In this document: positions 18,387 through 25,757 of the stretch, piece by piece | Layout of the letters: each line of letters starts with the position of its first letter | Position numbering within the stretch: the first letter of the stretch is position 1 | NCBI RefSeq assembly: GCF_900101395.1 | Contig: NZ_FMZO01000015.1 | Span: forward strand, 1-64,000 | DNA: 64,000 bases | Direction: 5' to 3' | DNA from: Niabella drilacis | Lineage (GTDB): Bacteria > Bacteroidota > Bacteroidia > Chitinophagales > Chitinophagaceae | Position numbers and translations under genes: made by a program | The notes under the pieces: model-generated | Told to the model about the DNA's origin: nothing | The model's input: the letters and a program-made list of their open reading frames with translations, nothing else | Databases searched by the model: none

Positions 18387-21300
18387 ATGAAGCAAAAAAT
18401 AAAACTATATCCAAGACGGATCGAACGGATTCTTTTAGCGGCGGTAACCCTGCTGCTGGGCCTCATGGCCTACCAGTATTACCAGCATAAAAAGGCGGAT
18501 TTTATTAATTCGGATTACGGGTATGAAAGCGGTAAAATGGTAAACCTGGTAGCCCCGGTCCAATCCGCCACGCTGCAGCAGGTTTTTACCAAGGGCGGGT
18601 ATTTTACGGATGAGGAATACATCCGCTTTATTGCCGGGAAAATAAAAACGCTGGTGGAGCAGGAAGGACAATTGCCCAACCTGGGCGCCCTGAACAAAAA
18701 CAGCCTGATGCTTCCCGCTACCGAGTTTTTGAACACTTCCAGTGAGTCCGGCAAGCTGCGCTTCCTGAATGCCATTACACAACTGGATATGGATAGTGCG
18801 CTTTATGCTGCGGAGCTCAGGCATCCTGCAAAGTATCCCGATGAAGTGGCGGTTCAAAATACCAAGACAAAACTGTCGATCCATGGCAGGATACAGCTGG
18901 CTTCTTCAGACAGCAGCGGAGAGCAGGAGGGCGGCGGTGTGCTGGTAAAACTGACAGAGGTCTTCCCCTCTAATTATTATGATACGCTCAGTGTGCAGCC
19001 GGGTAATGAAGCAACAGAATTTTTTGCACGTACCAATGAGAACGGGTCCTATGAGTTCTATAATTTAAAAGCGCAGCGGAATTACCGGGTTATTGCCATG
19101 AAGCCCGGCTATGATTTTGGCCCGGCAAAAGGCATTGCCGCCATTGAGGGCGATCAGTCGTTCAGCTTTAAAGGCCGGCCTCATAAGATCCGGCTCCTGG
19201 ACCGTACAGAGTTCCGCCAGATCAAAAACGATAAGATCTTTACGGTACGTACGCCTGCGGATTTTAAGAAAGAATATTTTACCAACCTCGTCTTGTTTGT
19301 ACTGGCTTTCTGGATCTTCCATTTTGTACTCTGGCTGAAAAATTACCGGAGCGACCAGTTTATTTTACCCCTGTTATTCTTCCTGTCGGGTACCGGTATT
19401 ATGGTATTATATAGTATGCAGGATCCGCTGCGGGACATGATCCATGGAAGCGGCATGGCAAAATGTGTTGCCGGCGTACTGATATTTTTTTCTGTGGTGT
19501 TATTCTTCCTGAAAGAAAATGCGGTGATGCGCTTCTATCATTCCAGGTGGTTTGACCCGGTTCACAGCCTGTTGCCCTTGTCGGGCGGATTAAAAGCCCC
19601 GCGGGGCTACTCCTGGATGCTCCTTTCCATAGTGCTGATGCTGATGCTGGCGTTGATTGGTACCGGTCCGGAGGGAAGCGGGGTAAAAGTAAACCTGTTC
19701 GGGTTTCAGGTGAGCGAGCTGTCAAAGGTATTAATGATCGTATTTTTTGCTGCCTATTTTGCAGTAAATTCCGAATACTTCCGCAATATTCCTGATAACC
19801 GCTGGCTCACGCGGAACAATATAAAGATGCTGCTCTTGTTTGTATTCCTGCTTGGCGTTTATGCAGCGCTGGGGGACCTGGGGCCTGCCATTGTATTATG
19901 TTTGACTTTTTTATTCTTTTATTCGTTTGCAAAAGAGGAGTTCTTTCCCATGATACTGGTGGCGGTGATCTATGTGGTATTGCTTATGATCACCTCCCGG
20001 TTTATCAACAACGCACAGCATGATTATCTTCCATGGCTGGCATTTGTTGCCTGCGCCGGTACGCTGGGGTATGTATTTTTCAGGAAACGGTATGAGTCGG
20101 TATTTTTTATAGTGCTGATCATTTCGTCGTTTATCCTGCTGGCCACCCTGCCTTTTGAGTTTACCCAGCGCCTGGCAGACCGGAACGGGATGTTCCGGAA
20201 TATTTGGGAGAACAAGCTCATCGGGGGCGACCAGGTGGCGCAGGGGATCTGGTCGCTGAATGCCGGCGGCTTTTTGGGGCAGGGGCTGGGAAAGGGATTC
20301 CCGAGCGTCATGCCCGCCTATCATACGGATATGATCCTGGAAAGTATTGGTGAGGAGCTGGGGCTGGTAGCGCTGATCGCTGTCTTCCTGGCATTTGGCC
20401 TGTTGACCTACCGGTCGTTGCTGGCGGCGCGCCGTACCGGAAAGCCGTTTCTTTTTTACCTGGTGGCGGGCATTGCCATTGCCACCATGCTCCAGTTCTT
20501 CCTGATCACGGCCGGAACCCTGGGACTGATCCCGTTAACGGGGATCTCTGTACCTTTCCTGAGCAAGGGCAATGCCGGTATCATCATCACCCTTACTGCA
20601 TTTATGATGGTATTGCTCCTGTCCAATGAGAAAGGCGATGCCCTCGAGATGGAATATGTAAAAAAGAATTTTGACAATGTGAACGCCTATGCGATCCTCA
20701 CGTTCTTTGCGGTGCTGCTCTTTTTTATCGGAACCTTGTTCTGGTACCAGTATAAATCGAATGAATATATTACCAAACCGGCGCTGGTGCTGAACCGCAA
20801 AGGAGCCTGGCAGTACAGCTATAATCCCCGTATCGGTATCTTTTTGCGGGAGATCCGTTCCGGCAATATCTACGACAGGAACGGGGTATTGCTGGCCACA
20901 TCCAGCAAGGCTACTTTTGACCAGTTCAAAAACCGGCTGGTGCCCCTGGGTGCAAACCCGGTACTGTACGGAGAGCAGTTGAAAAGGGATCAGAACCGGT
21001 ATTATCCTTTTGGAGCAGACCTGCTGTTCTGGCTGGGCGATTATAATAAAGAGATCGCCAATGAGGAGGAGGCCGGTTACGCAGCAGAATACCGGCATTA
21101 TACGCTCTTGAAGGGCTTTGATGTTACCAGCACTACTTCTCAAAAAACATCGGACCGTTATAAGGAAGACCGTTTCCTGCCGGTTACGCAAAAGGAATCG
21201 GAGCTGGTCAGGTACGACTATAGTGCGCTGGCGCCTATTTTAAAGGAAGGAAAGGATGGCCAGTGGGTGGAGCTGCAAAATAATAAGGATAAAGATATCC

Positions 21301-22430
21301 GGCTATCCGTGGATGTGGTACTCAACCAAAAGATCAACGCAGTGATCCAGAACACTACCGCCTCCAACTCCTTCCGGACTTCTATGGTTGCGGTCAATGC
21401 CGCCACCGGTGATGTGCTGGCCTCTGCTTCCAACCCCGCGCCTTCCTATAAGGACCTGAAGCTCATCAGTAATATCGATCCTTCCGATTACAGGACCATT
21501 TTTAAGCAGATCTTCCAGGACCGGGTAGTAGTACCTCAGGACCTGGGCATTACGTTTAATTCAAGACCCGGGTCTACAGTAAAGATCATTGATGCCACAG
21601 CGGCTATGAACCAGTATGGCCCGCAGGCGGCACAGTTCAGCTATTTTGTTTACCCGGCTGAGGTGATCCACCAGGGCGAACCGGTAAATACGAATGTGGA
21701 TATGCGTTCGGCGATCGTGCACTCCAGCAACGTGTATTTTATTAAACTGGCTAATGATAAGAACCTGCAGCCCTCTCTTTTTAGCCTGTATGACGCATTG
21801 GGGATGAATATACTGAACCGAGGAGGCTTTCATTTTCAACGGCCCGAAGATTATGACAGTGAGAAATATTTTAAGGAATGGGGCAAATTTGTGGCCCGGG
21901 GAAAGAACATCTTCAACAGCCAGCGGCTGATGAACACACGCAGGAGGCTCCAATCGCCCTATTCGGATCTTGCATGGGGACAGGGGGAGCTTTCGGCCAC
22001 ACCGCTGCATTTGGCAAGAATGACGGGCGCGCTTGCAGACAGTGGTATATTGCAGCCTTCCCGCTTTTTGTTTAAGAGCTGGAGTAATAAAGTAAGTCTC
22101 CAGAAAGCGGCTGCGGTCACTAATCAACCACAGATCGCCCCGCTGATCGGAAGTTTTATGCGGGAGCAATCTGCAAAGGTTTCCGCGGCCTCCGGGCTGG
22201 AAGTGCATGGAAAAACCGGAAGCCCGGAACGGGATAAGCTGGTGAAGAAAGGGGATAAAATGGCGCTGAAACGGGTTACAGACTCCTGGTATACGTTTTT
22301 TGTAGCTTCGCCGAAGTTAAAGGCGCCCATTGCCTTTACGATCCGGATCGAAGAGATCGGGAACTCAGAATATGCCAAAACACTGGCAGTTGATATTTTG
22401 AAACAACTGAAAGGGGCAGGGTATTTTTAA
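18387..22430 (+). CDS. SEDS glycosyltransferase-class B PBP fusion with extra periplasmic domain
   Basis: This 1347-residue protein joins three modules. Residues 1-300 contain an N-terminal helix (about 14-32) and a periplasmic region with a carboxypeptidase-regulatory-like beta domain (about 165-250, with NENGSYEFYNL). Residues ~300-750 are a RodA/FtsW multi-helix domain with GDLGPAIVL, GQGLGKGFPSVMPAYHTDMI and a LIPLTGISVPFLSKGN motif; Asp648 fits the catalytic SEDS aspartate. After a further helix (~768-787), residues 790-1347 form a class B transpeptidase with S-x-x-K at 1063-1066 (PGSTVK), SSN at 1113-1115 and KTG at 1276-1278. Both polymerase and crosslinking activities appear intact. 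In most bacteria these are separate partners (RodA-PBP2, FtsW-FtsI). Its place between PP2C and FHA/kinase genes suggests phosphorylation control of wall synthesis. Confidence 0.92.
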   Translation: MKQKIKLYPRRIERILLAAVTLLLGLMAYQYYQHKKADFINSDYGYESGKMVNLVAPVQSATLQQVFTKGGYFTDEEYIRFIAGKIKTLVEQEGQLPNLGALNKNSLMLPATEFLNTSSESGKLRFLNAITQLDMDSALYAAELRHPAKYPDEVAVQNTKTKLSIHGRIQLASSDSSGEQEGGGVLVKLTEVFPSNYYDTLSVQPGNEATEFFARTNENGSYEFYNLKAQRNYRVIAMKPGYDFGPAKGIAAIEGDQSFSFKGRPHKIRLLDRTEFRQIKNDKIFTVRTPADFKKEYFTNLVLFVLAFWIFHFVLWLKNYRSDQFILPLLFFLSGTGIMVLYSMQDPLRDMIHGSGMAKCVAGVLIFFSVVLFFLKENAVMRFYHSRWFDPVHSLLPLSGGLKAPRGYSWMLLSIVLMLMLALIGTGPEGSGVKVNLFGFQVSELSKVLMIVFFAAYFAVNSEYFRNIPDNRWLTRNNIKMLLLFVFLLGVYAALGDLGPAIVLCLTFLFFYSFAKEEFFPMILVAVIYVVLLMITSRFINNAQHDYLPWLAFVACAGTLGYVFFRKRYESVFFIVLIISSFILLATLPFEFTQRLADRNGMFRNIWENKLIGGDQVAQGIWSLNAGGFLGQGLGKGFPSVMPAYHTDMILESIGEELGLVALIAVFLAFGLLTYRSLLAARRTGKPFLFYLVAGIAIATMLQFFLITAGTLGLIPLTGISVPFLSKGNAGIIITLTAFMMVLLLSNEKGDALEMEYVKKNFDNVNAYAILTFFAVLLFFIGTLFWYQYKSNEYITKPALVLNRKGAWQYSYNPRIGIFLREIRSGNIYDRNGVLLATSSKATFDQFKNRLVPLGANPVLYGEQLKRDQNRYYPFGADLLFWLGDYNKEIANEEEAGYAAEYRHYTLLKGFDVTSTTSQKTSDRYKEDRFLPVTQKESELVRYDYSALAPILKEGKDGQWVELQNNKDKDIRLSVDVVLNQKINAVIQNTTASNSFRTSMVAVNAATGDVLASASNPAPSYKDLKLISNIDPSDYRTIFKQIFQDRVVVPQDLGITFNSRPGSTVKIIDATAAMNQYGPQAAQFSYFVYPAEVIHQGEPVNTNVDMRSAIVHSSNVYFIKLANDKNLQPSLFSLYDALGMNILNRGGFHFQRPEDYDSEKYFKEWGKFVARGKNIFNSQRLMNTRRRLQSPYSDLAWGQGELSATPLHLARMTGALADSGILQPSRFLFKSWSNKVSLQKAAAVTNQPQIAPLIGSFMREQSAKVSAASGLEVHGKTGSPERDKLVKKGDKMALKRVTDSWYTFFVASPKLKAPIAFTIRIEEIGNSEYAKTLAVDILKQLKGAGYF

Positions 22431-22539
22431 GACATCAGCTTTCAGCCATCAGCCTTCAGTATTTAATGAGCCCTGATAAGCTGACAGCTGATACCTGACT
22501 ACTGATCGCTGGCAACTATAAACATTTAACTCCAATACT

Positions 22540-23436
22540 ATGAATTGGTTTAAGAAAAAATTTGAACAATTTTCGGAAAAGCTCAATGCAGATGATACTT
22601 CTTTTGGGGCCATCGAAAAAAAAGAGGAAGGGCGCGTGCCGCAGACTCCAAAAGTGCCGGAGCGGAGTGCTTCATCGGGTCGGGTAGATAATATTGAAGA
22701 GTTAAAGGAGATCACCCTGGGCGCCATCAGCAACACCGTGCGGATGCTGGGCTACAGTAATACGGTGATCTCCGGCCTGGTATTCCATTCTGTATATAAG
22801 GACAATGCAATCGAAAATGTAGGCCTGATGAGCCTGATGAAAGATCCCCGGTTCCTGAGCCGGATAAAAAGGGAACTTAAATCAAGAGGTGTGGCCTATA
22901 AGGACGACCTGCGAATGGAAGTACTGCATGAATCACCTGATACCGGCAAAGTAACTGCGATCACCGAAGGAATCGGCGTGGAGGTACTGACACCTAAAGA
23001 CGTGCTTAAGAAACAAAAGGCCCGTGTGGTAGCTACAGAAGGTGTTACCTGGGAGCCGGAGTACATCCTGGAGCCGACAGGCAAACATTATTTTATCGGC
23101 AGGGGGAAGGACCCGAAAATAGAGAGCGGCCCAAAGATCCACAATGATATAGCCTTTGTAGGGATCGAAGAAAAAAATGAAGAGCAGTACAAGGTGAATA
23201 ATTTTATCAGCCGCTCGCACGCGGTCATCGTATTTGATAAAGAGATAGGCGCTTATAAGCTCTTCCGTTCAAAGTTCCTGAATAATCCTTCCCATAAGAT
23301 CAAGATCTTTAACGCATCGCTGGATGATTTTTCGGGCATCAGTTTAAGCAATGCAACCGTGCCGCATATTTTGAAGAATGGAGATTCGATCTGTTTTAAC
23401 GACAGGATTGTATTGGAGTTTGGATTACTGGACTGA
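22540..23436 (+). CDS. FHA-domain protein with DUF3662-like N-terminus
   Basis: The 298-residue soluble product has a charged first 50 residues, then a helical/beta region (about 55-150, EELKEITLGAISNTVRML) that resembles the DUF3662 domain of FhaA. The C-terminal FHA domain has GRG at 187-189 and SRSH at 224-227, the residues that hold phosphothreonine. Thus, unlike the divergent 16146-17093 protein, this one should read phosphorylated partners, probably the cluster kinases or the SEDS-PBP protein. It lies 109 bases after the SEDS-PBP gene; that spacer is a degenerate CTGA-rich sequence rather than an obvious promoter. Confidence 0.82.
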   Translation: MNWFKKKFEQFSEKLNADDTSFGAIEKKEEGRVPQTPKVPERSASSGRVDNIEELKEITLGAISNTVRMLGYSNTVISGLVFHSVYKDNAIENVGLMSLMKDPRFLSRIKRELKSRGVAYKDDLRMEVLHESPDTGKVTAITEGIGVEVLTPKDVLKKQKARVVATEGVTWEPEYILEPTGKHYFIGRGKDPKIESGPKIHNDIAFVGIEEKNEEQYKVNNFISRSHAVIVFDKEIGAYKLFRSKFLNNPSHKIKIFNASLDDFSGISLSNATVPHILKNGDSICFNDRIVLEFGLLD

Positions 23437-23545
23437 GGCCTAAGTGGGCAGGTTATTGAAGGGATAAGTGGAACATGAGAAGTTGGATCTGAAAGGTAGG
23501 CGGTGGGCAGGGAAATTGAAAAATTAAATCAGAAACAGGAAAAGG

Positions 23546-24916
23546 ATGCATGAATTAGCATTAAAATATGATATCCTTAAAGTGGTGGGCCATGGCGGTT
23601 TTTCGGCCGTGTTCAAGGCCCGGAGCAAAGAGGATCCGGAGCACGTTGTGGCATTAAAACAACTGGATTTTGTGTTGGAAAACGAAGATGCAAAAGAATA
23701 CCGGGATTTTAAGAACGAGGTGGAGATCCTTAAAAGGCTGGATCATCCCAATATCGTGAAGATCTACGATGAGTATATACTGGATAACAAGCCCTCGCTG
23801 GAAATGGAGTATGTGGATGGCGAAACGCTTGAAACCATCATCCAGCGGGAGGGGTATTTTTCTATTGAAGATGCCCTGGAAGTGATTGCACAAATGGCGT
23901 CTGCTTTAAGTTATTGTCATCACTATCATTCCTATGGCAATTCGCCGCTGCACGGGCCCTCCGATTCGGTGATCATCAACCGGGATGCGATCATTCACAA
24001 TGATATCAATCCCAAGAATATTATCCGTACCCGGAATGAAGAGGGGGGCTGGAGGTATGTGCTCATCGATTTCGGGCTGTCTTTTGCAGACCCGGATGCG
24101 GTGCGCCATAGCAAAAAGGAAGACGGGATGGCCGAATATAAGGCCCCCGAAAAATGGAGGGCGGCGCTGGTTGATACCCCTTCGGACATTTATAGTTTGG
24201 GGATCGTTCTTTACGAACTGCTTACCGGAGGGGTGCCTTTTCCTGTTAAAGACTACAAGCAGGCCAACGAAATGATCGCCCTGGAGGAAAAGCACAAGAG
24301 CGCCCCGGTACCGGATATCTGCCGCAAACGGATGGAAGCCATCGAAGCGAGAGAGGGGATAAGGCCGGATGAATGCGATATTCCTGGATGGCTGCAGATG
24401 CTGGTACGGCAATGTCTTGAAAAAGACCCGCTGAAGCGCTTCAGAACGGGACGTGAACTGAACCGTTTTTTTTATAACGGCCTGGATGGGAAGATCGACA
24501 TGCCCGAAACACAGGAGGGTGCGGTCATTGATATTGACCCGGCGGTTCTGCAAAAGAATGCAGGTGCTTATATCGAAGTGAAGCCGAATATCCTTACCGA
24601 AGGTCAGCACTTCTTTATCAATAAAGACCTGATCACTATTGGGCGCTGGAATGATCTGCCGGGAGGAACGGCAGATTTTGGCATCAGGACCTCCGACCGG
24701 TTCATTTCAAAAAATCATTGCCAGATCCTGCGCAGACGTACTGCTGATGGCGGGTATGCTTATTTTTTACAGGATAAAGCCCCCAGTAAGAACGGAACGT
24801 ATTTTAACACGGATAAAAATTCTATACGCTTATCCGATACCACGGAAGTCCTTTTAAAAGAGGGCGATTATTTTTGGGTGGGCAATACAGAAATCGTGTT
24901 TCACCAGGGGGCGTAG
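23546..24916 (+). CDS. Soluble Ser/Thr kinase with C-terminal FHA domain
   Basis: The 456-residue product has a kinase domain over about residues 5-310: GHGGFSAV (15-22), Lys38 in ALKQL, a catalytic loop HNDINPKN (151-158), DFG (175-177) and APE (200-202). The loop has Asn in place of the Arg of HRD, so activity may not need activation-loop phosphorylation, as in other non-RD kinases. An insertion of ~20 residues precedes the loop. The FHA domain (about 345-456) keeps Gly366-Arg367, Ser388/His391 and Asn416-Gly417. No membrane helix is present. A kinase fused to its own phosphothreonine reader could dock on targets phosphorylated by the first kinase. It ends the cluster. Confidence 0.9.
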   Translation: MHELALKYDILKVVGHGGFSAVFKARSKEDPEHVVALKQLDFVLENEDAKEYRDFKNEVEILKRLDHPNIVKIYDEYILDNKPSLEMEYVDGETLETIIQREGYFSIEDALEVIAQMASALSYCHHYHSYGNSPLHGPSDSVIINRDAIIHNDINPKNIIRTRNEEGGWRYVLIDFGLSFADPDAVRHSKKEDGMAEYKAPEKWRAALVDTPSDIYSLGIVLYELLTGGVPFPVKDYKQANEMIALEEKHKSAPVPDICRKRMEAIEAREGIRPDECDIPGWLQMLVRQCLEKDPLKRFRTGRELNRFFYNGLDGKIDMPETQEGAVIDIDPAVLQKNAGAYIEVKPNILTEGQHFFINKDLITIGRWNDLPGGTADFGIRTSDRFISKNHCQILRRRTADGGYAYFLQDKAPSKNGTYFNTDKNSIRLSDTTEVLLKEGDYFWVGNTEIVFHQGA

Positions 24917-24993
24917 TTGGAGGTTCCGAAAGAGATCGGCACCGGTATTGGGTCCGGAACATGAGCACCGTTGTATTCTGATGCCGTTGGGTA

Positions 24994-25170
24994 TTATTTT
25001 TTTATAACGGTTCCGGTAAAGATGTTATCTGCGCTTGTGATTTCTTCCTGCAATGTCATTGTATTACATCGGCAGGCATTTGCTTCTGAAAATGATAGGA
25101 GCAGGAGCACAGCAAGCATGCCCAAACCCGGGACAGGGTGGATGCGGGATTTTACAGACAAGGCTTTCAT
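24994..25170 (-). CDS. Short secreted peptide, probably a truncated CxC family protein
   Basis: A 58-residue frame starts with an ATG at 25170. A signal peptide ends at NA, and the mature part begins CRCNTMTLQEEITSADNIF and continues to a TGTV motif. This beginning (CxC, then a Glu-rich stretch, then AD.(I/V)F.G.V) recalls the N-terminus of netrin/TIMP-like secreted proteins common in the phylum, which are much longer. The frame ends right after a run of seven A, so a slippage mutation may have truncated it. It could still be a real small secreted protein. It lies in the gap between the second kinase and panD. Confidence 0.5.
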   Translation of the reverse strand: MKALSVKSRIHPVPGLGMLAVLLLLSFSEANACRCNTMTLQEEITSADNIFTGTVIKK

Positions 25171-25264
25171 AGAAAAGCTTTAAGCTTCCTGTTTAACGAT
25201 CAAATTCAGCCTGTTTTAACAAAAATCAGCAGCATTGAACCTGTGTAGTCAGCCGTTTCGCAGT

Positions 25265-25609
25265 TCAAAGCTTATTCCCTTCCTTTGGGAAAATGATGGT
25301 AGGCTGATGTTTTTTGGCCTCTTCAAGATCCATAGAAGCATAAGAGATAATGATTACCGGATCACCCACCTGCGCCTTACGGGCGGCGGGGCCATTGAGG
25401 CAGATGGTGCCCGAGCCTCTTTTCCCCTTGATCACATAGGTTTCCAGGCGTTCTCCGTTATGCACGTTAACCACCTGAACTTTTTCGTTTTCAATCAGAT
25501 TGGCGGCATCCATCAGGTCTTCATCAATGGTAATGCTGCCCATATAATTGAGGAAGGCCTCCGTAACAACAGCCCTGTGGATCTTGGATTTAAAAACTTC
25601 TATAAACAT
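25265..25609 (-). CDS. panD: Aspartate 1-decarboxylase
   Basis: The 114-residue product shows the pyruvoyl-enzyme cleavage site GSITID (Gly-Ser) at about residues 26-31, and a [15 protein letters not shown] stretch with the conserved catalytic residues. The proenzyme cuts itself at this Ser to form the pyruvoyl group, and then makes beta-alanine from aspartate for pantothenate synthesis. Length matches the family. A TACCTTTG box (25617-25624 on the minus strand) lies 7 bases before the ATG. panB lies elsewhere in this window, so the pathway is not clustered. Confidence 0.93.
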   Translation of the reverse strand: MFIEVFKSKIHRAVVTEAFLNYMGSITIDEDLMDAANLIENEKVQVVNVHNGERLETYVIKGKRGSGTICLNGPAARKAQVGDPVIIISYASMDLEEAKKHQPTIIFPKEGNKL

Positions 25610-25616
25610 AGGGGCG

Positions 25617-25624
25617 CAAAGGTA
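25617..25624 (-). promoter_or_regulatory. -7 box of the panD promoter
   Basis: TACCTTTG on the minus strand is a perfect TAnnTTTG box 7 bases before the panD ATG, so the leader would be only a few bases long. Confidence 0.6.
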
Positions 25625-25757
25625 CTATTTTTCAAAATATCAATTATTTACCGGCAAAATATTCCTTTTCGTTAACAAATTCTAAAGCCGTTTAGTTGTA
25701 AATATTATTGTAAATTCGTGTATCGGTAAGGAATTTTTTAAGACATATTTAGAATAC

